NCBI GenBank assembly: GCA_920105625.2
Contig: OV050030.1
Location: 76,485,900 to 76,549,899, forward strand
Source of the DNA: Clusia tigrina
Lineage: Eukaryota; Arthropoda; Insecta; Diptera; Clusiidae
DNA length: 64,000 nucleotides
Direction: 5' to 3'
Part shown: positions 19,700 to 30,883 of the stretch, one piece after another
Layout: each line of letters starts with the position of its first letter
How positions within the stretch are numbered: the first letter of the stretch is position 1
Made by a program: the position numbers and the translations under genes
Notes under the pieces: generated by a model
Databases searched by the model: none
Seen by the model: only the letters and a program-made list of their open reading frames with translations
What the model was told of the DNA's origin: nothing

Positions 19700-20490
19700 G
19701 ATGCGGGTCACTGATGTGAAGGGACTCCTGAGAAGCGACTATAATCTGTTCTATAGAAGAACACGCCTTGGGCGTTTATAGTTGCGAAAAAACATATATC
19801 TCTTAACCCATCACAGTAATAGTGGCACCACTGTGGTTAAGCTAGAAGCAACAGACGGGCGAGGCTGAGAATGGTCTCAGCATATATGATGCACAACAGA
19901 CGCGCCCCTTGCCGAAATTAGGAACGTGGTGGCCGACGACAAGGGTGTGATGCAGATGTAGGCACACCCTATGGGAAAGCATTGAACACAATGAATGGAG
20001 TGAGTACTTCTATCAATTCCTCATCAATACTAACCTGATTGCGTGTAATAGGGGTAATACCCCCATATTTTCCTTCCCTAACCAAGATGACTTTGTCGGA
20101 AGGAAAATTGGAGAGTATTCAAAGAAAAATCTTTTTCCGAACATTCGTTGATATTATTTGAAATAAATATTCGGGTTGAGACACCTAAACCTTATCGTAA
20201 TCCAAAAGGATCAACTGGAAGTGCTTTTACATTATAGTCCGCAAGAGGAGGGATAGGGTAACTAACACCGAAATTTTCTCAGCGGTTGAGGTGGAAACAA
20301 ATATCGGATGGTTAGAGGGAGCGATTCAAGCTTTCAAAACGACTTGTCCAATTAAATATTCCAAAAAATTTTTCCACCATGGTGGAATGAGGAACTTTCA
20401 TATCTCAGAATTATTTTTCGAATAACTGGCAGGGCTACAATCATAACTTAATGAAATATAAAAAGCCACCACAGGCCACCAGAAAAATAA
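19700..20490 (+). pseudogene. LOA/Bilbo-like ORF2 endonuclease, continuation after the gypsy insertion
   Basis: Resumes the endonuclease broken at 14954: VTDVKGLLRSDYNLFYR at about 19705-19755, then in shifted frames LIACNRGNTPIFS and FPNQDDFVG (about 20030-20100), and PPWWNEELSYLR (about 20375-20410), all standard landmarks of the apurinic-type endonuclease and the linker to RT in R1/LOA/Jockey-type elements. Many frameshifts. The RT itself is missing; Harbinger DNA begins at about 20500. Confidence 0.6.
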
Positions 20491-20784
20491 AGAGTGCAGG
20501 GACTCCTGTAGCTCGTTTCTGTAACTCAGTATTTGTCGTTTCTGTAACTGCTGATGACGTAGTTCTCAACCACCAAGTTTTTGTCAATCGTTGAGACTTT
20601 AGTGTTTCTGTAACTCAGAAAACTCACCAATTGACAATTTCGTGGTGAGTTGAGAAAGAACAGTGATTCTGATAGTTTTAACATTTATTTTTGAGAAGTT
20701 GCAAAGTTGTGTGAAGCAGCAAATAATAAATAAGCAAACAAATCAATAAGTTTAGAGACAAATAGACAAACAATTCAAAATAAA

Positions 20785-21897
20785 TTGTTAAAAATGAGTG
20801 AAATGCGTGTGATTATTTTTGCTATAATGTACGATAACCGAAATATGCTTCGCGTTCAACGTCGGCGGTTGCGAGATTCTTGTGATCCATTTCATATCCC
20901 GGAGGCGCGATTCATAGAACTTTTTCGACTAAATAAAGACGCTTGCATTCATCTTTTAGAAGAAATAAATCCTTTTATACAGAGTGGTGTGAGAAATACC
21001 TTTGTTCCAAAAAATTTAAGGTTAGTAGCTGCACTACATTTTTATGCAACTCGGTCATTTCTGCGGGATATTGGGCTGGATTCCGTTTGTCCTTTAAGCA
21101 AAACCATGATATCGCGCATAATACATGAGGTAACGGATGTCATTGTGAGAAAATTAATGAACAAATATGTGAAATTTCCTACTACAAGCGAAGAGTTTAG
21201 CACCATTCAGCAAAGGTTTGTTGCCATAGTTTGCAGGTTTCATATGTACACAATATTTCCCGGAGTTATAGGCGCCATTGACTGTACGCATGCTAAAATC
21301 AAGAAGCCAAACAGAGATGTGGAGCACTGTTATCGTAATCGCAAAGGTTTTATTTCAAAGAATGTACAGATTATATGTGACCATGATTTGACAATTCTTT
21401 TTTGCCATGGTCGTTTTGGAGACAGCACTCATGATGCTTTCATATGGAGTTACAGTCAGGCAAAAGCTTTCTTAGAAGACAAACATAAATGTGGAATATC
21501 AAATATATGGTTACTTGGCGATTCGGGGTATCCGTTGCAGCCATGACTTATGACGCCGATTGGAAATCCACAATGCACAGCTAAAATTAGATACAACGAA
21601 GCCCATATTCGTGCTAGAAATTGTGTTGAATGACTAAACTGCGTGCTGAAAAAAGTATTAGCTTGCTTATCCCTAGAACGTGGACTTATGGTTACGCCTA
21701 TATTTCCTGGTTATATAATCAACGCTTGCTCCACATTGCTTAACTTTCGAAACAAATACAATATTTCAATGCCGGATGTTGAAATTACCGCACAAAATGT
21801 ATTTGAAGAAGACAATAATCCAAACTTGTCTAATAATACTTTAGCCGAAGGTAGTAGAGCCCGGCAAATGATAATCAGAAATTATTTTTCAAATTAG
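20785..21897 (+). pseudogene. Harbinger transposase (HARBI1/DDE_4 family), two stops
   Basis: The first frame (20785-21546, 253 codons) carries FYATRSFLRDIG, a DDE_4 core with GVIGAIDCTH (first Asp) and FGDSTHDAFIW, and LLGDSGYPLQP (second Asp), then TGA at 21544. The same frame continues LMTPIGNPQ and ARNCVE (third acid, Glu) before a second TGA, then a C-terminal segment from 21643 to 21897 with YIINACSTLLNF. Both stops look like single-base changes and the rest is well kept, so it is a fairly recent pseudogene. Transposases of this family cut and rejoin element ends together with the Myb/MADF-type partner encoded at 29011-29640. Confidence 0.88.
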
Positions 21898-21968
21898 TTC
21901 TACATCTTTTCAATTGACCATTAGAGTGTCAGCTTATGAGAGAAGAAATTGTATGAAATTTATGTATT

Positions 21969-22326
21969 TGTTTACACCGAATCCTCATTCCCACCCGGTC
22001 TCCCGCCGGTGTTTAGAACTCCATGCTGTCGGTCGTTCGCCGCGTTCTGCACGGACAGTACGGACCAAAAATCAGTACTGTACGAAGGAGCGCGACTGAG
22101 CGGCCGGCTCATGCGTCCGGGGCATCGGCGTGGGCGACATCGCCATAAACGAAGGAGACTTCAGCTTATTCGTCTTTTTTGACCTTTCACTCTCGATTAA
22201 ACCGCCGAACGCGACACATTCCTCTTAGTTATATTATTTGAAATTGTTAAGTTTAAGTTAAAATCAAATATAATAAAAAGTAAAGAAAACAATACACACA
22301 AATACAGTCCACCGCACAATCCAACA
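21969..22326 (+). repeat. BEL/Pao 5' LTR
   Basis: Begins TGTTTACACCGAATCC, ends CAATCCAACA. Followed by tttggtgctccagagccggg, the expected primer-binding region (tRNA not assigned). Confidence 0.9.
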
Positions 22327-22402
22327 TTTGGTGCTCCAGAGCCGGGTAAGCTGCAGCGATTTATTTAATTTCTTATCATATATATATTCGTTACAAAAAT
22401 AA

Positions 22403-22648
<246 letters not shown>

Positions 22649-22659
22649 ATAATATACCA

Positions 22660-23259
22660 AGTAATATACATAGGAGTGTGTGTGCAGTTGTGTGTGATTT
22701 ACCTTATATGGTGTCCCGGTGCAAAGCGGCCGGTGGACATTTAAGCGGGGCGTATTCTGCCAGCAGGTAGGCAGGTTTGATACACTTTTACTGTGTATGA
22801 GCACACACACACACACGTCGTGTATATTTGGGGTCATTATCGCGGTTTGCCAGACGTTTGGTGGCTGAGCTGCTGGGTATTTGCTGTGTTTGGTATACGG
22901 TTAACGAAATCAGTGCAAAGGGCAACGCGGAAACTAGTTCAGTAGGCAACGAGCTGCTGAACGCAAGTGAAAAAAAGCAGGGCCGGTTTAAAGTCTTGTT
23001 ATTTTTTGGGGCATATTCGGGCCCTTCGGTTGGTGTGTTTAATTAATAGCGATATAAGCCACGGTTGGGTGCATTACGGTTTGGCGTATCGGTCGGAAAA
23101 CACCGGTTTGGATTCCAGTGATATAACGGCACTATCAAGTCGTATAAACAGCCAATATTAAGCTGCGACCGCGGGAAACCCAAGTAGCCAATATGTTGGC
23201 GCCATATATTTCGGCAGCTGCCACGAGCTTACGGTTTTCGTCAGCCGGTTTGAACGGGT
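22660..23259 (+). other. BEL/Pao leader and likely N-terminal gag region, unreadable
   Basis: Between the TA tract and recognisable gag. A 72-codon frame at 22828-23046 is not familiar. No domain recognised; probably untranslated leader plus decayed gag N-terminus. Confidence 0.4.
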
Positions 23260-24460
23260 ACCGCCGGAGTCCCATTCTCCGTTATCGCTTCGTGCAGACG
23301 AGCGCGAATTAGAGGCGCGATGGGCTACGCTTAAGGAGGCGAAGATAACGGCCTCTTCCGAAGCTAGGGTCGTGAAAGATTCGGAAACTCTCTTGGAGTC
23401 AATTGCGCAGAGCTTCGAGGCGAGCTATGACATTTTTAAGCGGGGGTCCGTGCTTATCGCGGAAGCACAGCAACGCGTGGAACCGGTGGCACCTACTCCA
23501 GGTCGAGGGGATTGGCGTTTGTCCGGGGGTCACACCATTCCAGTGTCGCCGTGCGACATTCCAATATTCGAAGGGGAGTATACGAAGTGGCCTGCGTTTC
23601 GCGATATGTTTAGCGCGTTGTTCATAAACAACACACGGCTCACCAACGTAGAAAATCTTTACCATCTGAATAAAAAAACTCGGGTGGAGCCGCGTGAAAT
23701 TGTGTCCAAGATACAATTGTCGGAAACGGGCTTTGCGCGCGCATGGGAAAATTTGGTGGAGCGCTACGATAACAAGCGTCTCCAAATTAACGCGCAATTG
23801 AAAACTCGGTTAGGGTTGGAACCGGTAAGACTCGAGGACGGGGGCCAGCTAAAGCGTCTACAACGCGACGTCAATAACTGCATCGCGGCCCTAACCGCGT
23901 ATGAGATGAACTTAGCATCTTGGGATGCCATATTGGTCTACGTATGCTCCATGCGACTGCCTGAGCTCACCTTGGCCCTGTGGGAACAAACCGTTGGGGC
24001 TCGCGCCGATGTGCCCGCATGGAAGGCGATGGACGATTTTTTTCGCTGCGATTCTGCACTCTCGAGGCGATCTCGGATCTCCGGTCTCAAGGCTCGAGTC
24101 AGCCCAACACAAGGGTTCAGCCGAATCCGCCGCGTTCCGCGCGGGTGCAAACGCACCAAGTTAATGTTACTTCATCTGGGTGTAAGGTCTGTAAACAAGC
24201 AGCACACTCGGTGCGTCATTGTCCTACGTTCTAGGCCGCCACCGTCCCAGCACGGTGGGGTCTCGTGCGCCGACTCAAGTGTGAACTGCCTGTCACCATC
24301 GCATAAGGGGGATCATTGCCCTAGTCTTTCTTCGTGCTTCACCTGCCGAGAGCGGCTCCACACGCTGTTATACTCGGATGCGCTGCGGAGTCATCCAACC
24401 GTTTCGTCGAACCACCCGCCGTCTACACCCGGGGGGGTCGTCAAGAACACCCCACCCTGA
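23260..24460 (+). pseudogene. gag: BEL/Pao Gag, broken
   Basis: Frame 23372-24460 is Gag to about 24050: ASYDIFKRGSVLIAEAQ, IPIFEGEYTKWPAFRDMF, ENLYHLNKKTRVEP, FARAWENLVERYDN, and WDAILVYVCSMRLPE, the DUF1759-type capsid region. After a shift, the zinc-binding part is read in another frame: CKVCKQAAHSVRHC at about 24180-24225, and a last motif CFTCRERLHTLLY back in the first frame near 24335-24375. Gag builds the particle and binds RNA. Confidence 0.8.
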
Positions 24461-25615
24461 CATCTGCAGCCGTACCCAAGTCATCTTACCACACTTCTCA
24501 AAGTTCGTGCGCGGCAGATAAGGCGGGGCCAAGTCAAAGTCATCCGTGTGGTTGCCACTCCAGCCGGGTTCTCTTGGGTACGGTCTTAGTTAACATAGAA
24601 TACCAGGGAGTTTGGTATATGGCCTGGGCTCTGATAGATTCTTGTTCCGAGGGGTCCTTCATATCGGACCGCCTCCAAAAGCGCCTTAAGCTGCCGTCGC
24701 ACTCGGTGCACGCTCAGATATCGGGCGTCAGCAACACCCTTGCGGGAACCGTTACCAAAGCATGCCATCTAACCATCGGGTCCGCGTATGATGCCTCCAT
24801 CCGCCTCCGGGTGTCAGTTTTAGTGTTTCCTACCTTGGCAGGGGAGCTGCCGCCGCTCGTGTTAAACAAAGGATAACGGCATAAACTCACTGGTTTGCAA
24901 TTAGCGGACGCCGGCACTTCACACTCAACGCAGGTCGATTTGTTACTGGGGGGAGACCTATACACTCAAGTGTTGCTTGAAGGGTTACATCGTAACATCG
25001 TAGGGGCGTTAATAGCTCAGGAAACCGTATTTGGCTGGATCCTTACGGGACCTCTACCACCTGACCGGGTTTTCACGTTCACTACGCGAGTCCAGTTGTC
25101 CGAATCCGATTCGATTGATTGCCTTTTGAGGCGATTTTGGGAAATCGAAGAGCCTTCACATGAGAGGAAACTCTCCCAAACAGACCAGGAGTGTCTAGAG
25201 CTGTACGCTCAAACCACGCGTAGGGATCCATCAGGGCGCTATATAGTCTCCCTTCCATTCAAACGCGATTTTGTCCCTGACAAGTCCTTGGGGGCGTCAC
25301 GCCACATAGCACTGCGGCAGTTCGAAAGAAACGAGGCATGGCTGGGAAAGAACCCAGTCGATAAAAACCAATATGATGCGGTGGTATTTGAGTATGTGGC
25401 ATTAAATCACATGGAAAAGGTACTCCCTCCATTGATTGCTCCAGTGTCCAACTATTACTTGCCGCATCACGCAGTAATAAAGCCAGAGAGCATCAGCACA
25501 AAATTACGTGTGGTCTTCAACGCCTCGCAGGCAACATCTAACACCGTCAGCTTGAACGACGTGTTGAATATAGGGCCAGCGCTACAAGCAGACCTGACGC
25601 AACTCATCAATTAGT
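24461..25615 (+). pseudogene. pol: BEL/Pao Pol: protease and start of RT, broken
   Basis: Frame to 24876 carries the protease with LIDSCSEGSFISDRLQ (Ser-Cys at the third position, where DSGS is usual). After a break, 24895-25614 gives LLLGGDLYTQVLLEG and FGWILTGPL (DUF1758 part), the linker and the first RT motif LRVVFNASQATSNTVS, ending at a TAG near 25612. Then the palm continues in the next frame. Confidence 0.8.
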
Positions 25616-26760
25616 GGCGTATGTTTAGGTATGTGCTCAATGGAGACATACAGAAAATGTACTGCCAGATTCTGGTAGATCCGAATCATACTTCGTACCA
25701 AAGGCTTGTGTTCCGGGAATCTCCCAACAGAGAAATTGGTGACAACGCTCTGAAAACCGTCACCTTTGGGGTGAATTGTGCTCGTTATCTCGCAGTTACA
25801 ACACTGTTACAATTGGCAGACGATATGGAGAGCAGGTGCCCATTGGCATCGCAGGTGTTGCGCAACTCCATGTACGTTGACGGCGCGTTAACTCGCCCAG
25901 TACGTGGCGACAGCTATCCAGACTCGTGATGAGCTCATTGAAAGCTTAGAGTCGGCCAGGTTCTCAATGAGGAACTGGGCATAGAACTGTTCGGCCATAC
26001 TAGCCGACATTCCTCCCGAACACTTACTCCGGGAAGATTTCCCCAAACTACCTGAAACCAGTACCACTACCAATTTGGGCATTAGAAGGAATGCGCGGGG
26101 GGACTGCTTTTATTTTCACGTGGCTGATTTGCCACCTGTAACGACATACACCAAACGTAAGGTGCTGTCCTTAATCGCCCAACTATTTGATCCTGCGGGG
26201 TGGTGGGCTCCTATAATCATCACAGCCAAGATCTTAATGCAACAGATATGGTTGGATCAAATAGGTTGGGACGATCCACTCACCCCTTCTATTTTATCGA
26301 GGTGGAATCACTTTTTATCACAGTATCAGGCAATCTCCCAAGTACGCGTGCCTCTCTGGGTAAGAGCTGCTCCTGACAACGAAGTGGAGTTCCGTGAGTT
26401 TTGCGACGCATCACAGGCAGCATACGCTGCACGTTCGGTGTGAAGGAAACAATTCCATCTCATCCCATCTGCTAGTGGCAAAATTTCGGGTGGCCCCTCA
26501 GAAAACAATTTCCCTTCCACGCTTAGAGCTATGTGGGGCGACCTTTCAAGCGGAGCTAAGAAGAAGACCAGCGACCAGCTCAATGCCATGTGGCGTACGT
26601 ATCTGCCAGCGATGACCCAATCCTACGTTTTCATCGTTACCTCGAACCCTACGGGTGTTAAGTTTTGCGCGGCGATTTACACGATATTGCCTCGTGAAGT
26701 ATCGAGGCGAAGTCCCTGAGAAAGGAGCGCCGCTGAGTCCCGGGGATATCAGTGAAGTCA
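25616..26760 (+). pseudogene. BEL/Pao Pol: RT palm and RNase H, broken
   Basis: 25621-25929: LNGDIQKMYCQILVDP (first catalytic Asp), TFGVNCARYLAV, and MYVDGAL where the family has YVDD, so the second Asp is Gly (25882-25884). A frameshift follows. 26075-26443: SLIAQLFDPAGWWAP and EFREFCDASQAAY, the RNase H start. Later RNase H segments (PRLELCGATFQAEL) are in other frames up to about 26590. Loss of the catalytic Asp makes this RT inactive even apart from frameshifts. Confidence 0.8.
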
Positions 26761-26789
26761 ACCTGCGTCTGATCGTACTAGCACAATAA

Positions 26790-28051
26790 ATGTACTATCC
26801 CAAAGAATACCAGGCACTTGCGGCAAACGCGCCGCTACCCCGCTCGAGCTCAATTCTGGCACTGAATCCTTTCTTACATTCAGATGGGACCCTACACGTC
26901 AACGGAAGACTCGCACGGACTGTACACCTGCCATTTCCAGAACGACATCCGATTATCCTTCCGAATTATAGTCACTTCACACGCTTAGCTGTGAAATTCA
27001 TTCATCAAGTGTCCCTCCACGGGGGAAACCAATTAATGCTGCGGTTGGTCCGGACTCAATACTGGGTACCACGAGCGAAAACACTTATCAAAAGCACGAT
27101 CCTCCAATGCACATTGATGAAGAAACGCCAACAGTCCCAAATCATGGCCGCCCTACCCGTTGAACGCACAACATGCTCACGAGCGTTTACCCATACAGGG
27201 GTGGATTTTGCAGGGTCATTCGATATCAAACACTACAAGAGACGAGCGTGCCATGTGACGAAAGGATACGTCTGTATCTTCGTATGCTTCGTTACGAAAG
27301 CTGTACATCTTCAGGCGACTACTGACCTGAGTACGCCTGCCTTCCTCGCAGAACTATATCGGTTCGTCGCTCGACGAGGGTACCCATCAAAAATCTACTC
27401 TGATAACGGTAGAAACTTCGTAGGCGCCGAAAAAGCTCTAAAGCTGGATATCCAGCGGATGCTGAAAGAGACGCGTGACCGAACCCTTATCGGACATTTT
27501 CACACCCAAATAGAATGGGAATTCAACCCCACACGCTCCACACATGGGGGGACTTTGGGAAGCAGCGGTGAAAAACTTCAAACACTAGTTCAAACGTATG
27601 GCGGGGCAGCTCAAATATACTCTTGAGGAATTTCTAACTCTTTTAGCTCGCATAGAAGCGTGTCGCAATTCTATTGATTCCTCTTTCGGAGGATCCCACG
27701 GATTTGCAAGCGGTGACGCCCAGCCATTTCCTAGTGGGTGGACTGCTCCTAGCGCCCGCCAAACCAGAGGAGACTACGTAAGCTGAAAACGGAGTACCTT
27801 CTAGGCTGCCAAAGACACAGCAAATTGTATACTTCCCAGAGAAACATCAGTGTAGGAGACTTAGTAGTTGTGCGGGAGGACAGCCTCGCGCCTCAGGAAT
27901 AGCGGCTGGGCAGAATCACTGAAGCGCACCCCGGCCCCGACGGAAAAGTGCGTGTCGTAAGCGTGCGAACCGTGCGAGGAGCCTTGACCAGGCCTATAAC
28001 CAAAATCGTCGTTCTTCACGCAGAAGAGCCTCCTCCACGAAGAGAAGCGTA
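26790..28051 (+). pseudogene. BEL/Pao integrase and C-terminal DUF5641-like region, broken
   Basis: 26790-27626: HQVSLHGGNQLMLRLVRT (zinc-binding part), HTGVDFAGSF (first Asp), YSDNGRNFVGAEK (second Asp). The third acid segment (GGLWEAAVK) is in the next frame at about 27547-27575 because of an indel. From about 27775, LKTEYLLGCQRHSKLY and VVREDSLAPQ, then PGPDGKVRVVSVRTVRG and ITKIVVL up to 28015: the DUF5641 tail typical of BEL/Pao. The reading closes at the TAA at 28049-28051. Confidence 0.78.
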
Positions 28052-28148
28052 ATGTTTGTCTTTAACATATCCACTAACCATTTCCCTTTGTTGCAGCATG
28101 CCTTTGGTCGTCATCTTAGGAACATTCCTCTCTTTTTTTCCCTTATAG

Positions 28149-28490
28149 TATGTCTACCATAGGATACGGTCGCGGCAGACCCATTACCGCCGACGAGCTA
28201 CAGGTCACAACGCCACCACATCCGCCCAAACCACCTCAGGCCGCCCCCGCGACCACTACTACCGCTCGGCCGCACTGAGTTATCTCTACGCGGTGCAAGC
28301 AATGCAATCAGCCCGGACACACTATCATCGCGTGCGAGCGATTCCTGGAGCTGTCCCGGAAGAAGGACGCGACCAGGTGATCAACCGGATACTGTGTTTC
28401 CGGTGTCTAGGGGTGAAACATTTCACCTTCCGGTGCAAGGATCCCGGATACGCCATCTGTGGCGAAAGCCAAAACACCTCCCTGCATTGA
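28149..28490 (+). pseudogene. Post-pol CCHC zinc-knuckle reading frame of BEL/Pao
   Basis: ATG at 28149 opens MSTIGYGRGRPITADE, then a Pro/Thr/Ala-rich stretch to a TGA at about 28276. The same frame then gives a perfect CCHC knuckle, CKQCNQPGHTIIAC, and ERFLELSRK before another stop. The adjacent frame holds a second perfect knuckle, CFRCLGVKHFTFRC, and a CGESQNTSLH tail, matching the zinc cluster seen at the end of BEL/Pao Gag. So a Gag-like nucleic-acid-binding module sits between pol and the 3' LTR in addition to the one at 24180-24375. A duplicated gag end or a genuine extra ORF are both possible. Upstream, a pyrimidine-rich run ending ttatag resembles a splice acceptor. Confidence 0.6.
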
Positions 28491-28537
28491 GGCGACAATG
28501 ACGGATTCGGCGTGGGCATATCTTTCTCTTGCAAATA

Positions 28538-28553
28538 ATGCAAGGGGGCGGCA
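28538..28553 (+). promoter_or_regulatory. Polypurine tract of BEL/Pao
   Basis: gcaagggggcggca lies immediately before the 3' LTR, the expected plus-strand primer site. Confidence 0.65.
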
Positions 28554-28905
28554 TGTTTACACCGAATCCTCATTCCGTGAGGTCTCCCACCCGGTGTTTA
28601 GGAATCCATGCTGTCGGTCGTTCGCCGCGTTCTGCACGGACAGTACGGACTAAAAATCCGCACTGTATGAAGGAGCGCGACTGAGCGGCCGGCTCATGCG
28701 TCCGGGGCATCGGAGTGGGCGACATCGCCATAAACGAAGGAGACTTCAGCTTCTTCGTCTTTTTTGACCTTTCGATCAAACCGCCGAACGCGACACATTC
28801 CTCCTAGTTAGATTATTTGAAATTGTTAAGTTTAAGTTAAAATCAAATATAATAAGAAGTAAAGAAAATAATACATACAAATACAGTCCACCGCACAATC
28901 CAAAA
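28554..28905 (+). repeat. BEL/Pao 3' LTR
   Basis: 352 bp, same start as the 5' LTR. It carries a short insertion (cgtgaggtctcc region) and several substitutions. It ends CCAAAA where the 5' LTR ends CCAACA. Confidence 0.9.
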
Positions 28906-29010
28906 TATTAATATTTTGTTCACTACTTTGTATCTATTCAATAGAGTTGTCGGTCTATTAGAGTGTCTACTAAACAATAAAAAAATTGTAATTATAATTT
29001 TTTTGAATTT

Positions 29011-29640
29011 TTATGTATTAATAGCTAGTAAAATTTGTTCTAACAATTCATTTGTGCGCTGTTGTCCCTCTTTTAAATGGCGCAACTCTTCTTTGACGTC
29101 AGCCATGTATCTCTTCTGACTGGAAAGGCGAGCTTCAAACGCTTTTTTGGCCTTCTCCAGCTCCGAATACATTGATTTTTTGCTATGCTGCAAATTTTTG
29201 GCTCTTTTCCTCCGTTGCGAGTTTAGAGGGCTATTGTTTATGTTGTTAGGGCATTTTAGAGCATCTGTCGTACTGGCAGATACCTCAATGATGTCCTCAT
29301 CCACGTACTCCTCTTCAATACACATAACATCATCATCGGGCACTTCCTACATTTTAAAATTGTTATGCAGAGAAAAATTAAGCAAATGAAAATATATTAT
29401 AATTACACGAGGTGTCTCGAAACCACCTAACACAGTTTGCCATCGCCATCAACAATATCAGCCACCAAAATTAAGTTAACTATTTCTTCTTCCAAACTCT
29501 CCAATGGCTTTGGTCCTGAACAGCTTGGAAGATTTCCCGTCTTATTTTGGAGTCTTTTTATTGCGGAAAAATTTTTGTTTTATGGACCCCTTCCAATCAA
29601 TTCAACACTAAAACGATATATTAATTATAATTAAAATTGA
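29011..29640 (-). pseudogene. Harbinger accessory DNA-binding protein (Myb/MADF type), partial
   Basis: The minus-strand frame 29343-29011 encodes an acidic stretch (CIEEEYVDEDIIEVS), a basic patch (RRKRAKN), and a helical C-terminus KEELRHLKEGQQRTNELLEQ, which matches the C-terminal layout of Harbinger accessory proteins that help the transposase bind DNA and enter the nucleus. Upstream of it (29640-29400) are pieces such as GNLPSCSGPKPLESLEE in other frames, probably the N-terminal half. It points toward the transposase, with the BEL/Pao element in between. Confidence 0.6.
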
Positions 29641-29650
29641 ATATATAACC

Positions 29651-29955
29651 AACTACAATAAGTACATACTCTTTACCACTGCTCAGCACTTTTATTGAAG
29701 TACGCGTCAAATATTCTTATATATAATCTTCTGATGGCACTCAACGTATAGTGAAGTTGGTAATGTCTCCAAAATGGCGGATTATAACATGAAATCATTA
29801 GCAAAACATTCAACTTTTTTTTAATTTTTTTAATCAAGCATCCTGTATTCTTATGAATAACCTTCTGATGGCATTCAAAGGGTATTATTATATATGTCAA
29901 AATTGAGCCAGCAGATTCAGTTCAGTATTTATATAGCAAGAAATTACATATAGGT
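29651..29955. repeat. AT-rich spacer with a diverged tandem pair
   Basis: Two similar segments near 29714-29755 (ttcttatatataatcttctgatggcac) and 29848-29885 (ttcttatgaataaccttctgatggcat) lie about 134 bp apart. No coding motif; possibly the end of a transposon. Confidence 0.4.
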
Positions 29956-30309
29956 AAATTCCCTTTTGAAATCATTGTATATAAATATAGAGATATCCAT
30001 TTAATAGTACTTTATAGAAATAAATCTTTTTTTATAGAAAATATTTTAAGTACCGATTGTTCTGTCAATAAGATAATTGTTCTATTAGGAGATTTTAATA
30101 TATGTCTTGGCAGTGACTGTGTCCAAGTAGAAGACATCCTAACGGAAAACGGCTTAATATCTCTTCTATGTAGAGATAAGACTACCACTTCAGGAAATAC
30201 TCACATAGACTGGGCTTACTCTAATATGGACAGTAATTCAATCAAGGCGAAAAGTTACGAAACGATTTACAGTTACCATGATGCAGTTTGTGTTACAATT
30301 TCATCATAA
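29956..30309 (+). pseudogene. Apurinic-type endonuclease C-terminal remnant
   Basis: An open frame without ATG. It contains FEIIVYKYRDIHLIVLY, then IIVLLGDFNICL (catalytic GDFN), ISLLCRDKTTTSGNTHIDW with AYSN (catalytic Asp), and ETIYSYHDAV (final His). The spacing and wording resemble the endonuclease carried by some Helitron-type (Helentron) elements more than a standard non-LTR endonuclease, but that is inference. The catalytic residues are kept; the 5' half is missing. The next element's LTR begins 27 bp after its stop. Confidence 0.5.
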
Positions 30310-30336
30310 TAGGGTTGTTTAACAAAATTTAACAGC

Positions 30337-30854
30337 TGAATTTCAACAACGGTTCTTGTACTGACCTGATGATAATGTTTGACAACAGGCACATAAACCT
30401 TGGTATCGGAGAAGGAGAATCAATCAATGCTAAGTTAAAATGTAAAGACTCACAGTTAACTCTTACTGAATGACTGCCTTTTGGCTGTGCCAATCATGGG
30501 TATTTATTAATTTTTCTCTATATATAAATTACATATAATTTGTCTATACATATATTGGGTGTTATGGAATTAAAGCCTAACAATGAAATGTGCATTATTG
30601 ACAAATTTGCAAGCTGGTCTTGACTTGACTTCTTCAGAGTATCGCACTTGATATCATGTTTCATCCAGTGCAATGCCTTCGCTGATGTAGTACATATTGG
30701 AGTTTTCATCCAAAATGCAAATTTCATCGTTAAGCTGGCAAGGTTTGCTTAACACTAGCCTAATTGTATGCAAAAGAAGATGTTATGCTTTAAACGTTTG
30801 AATGTTAAATACCTCCCAATGAGGTTTGCACATCAACTGTTAATGCAATTATCA
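30337..30854 (-). repeat. Roo-like 3' LTR
   Basis: 518 bp. Read on minus it starts TGATAATTGCATTAACAG and ends GTTGAAATTCA. The internal side carries cgcgcgggagaaa, a candidate polypurine tract. Confidence 0.85.
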
Positions 30855-30883
30855 TTTCTCCCGCGCGTTGAGCACAGCTCAAC

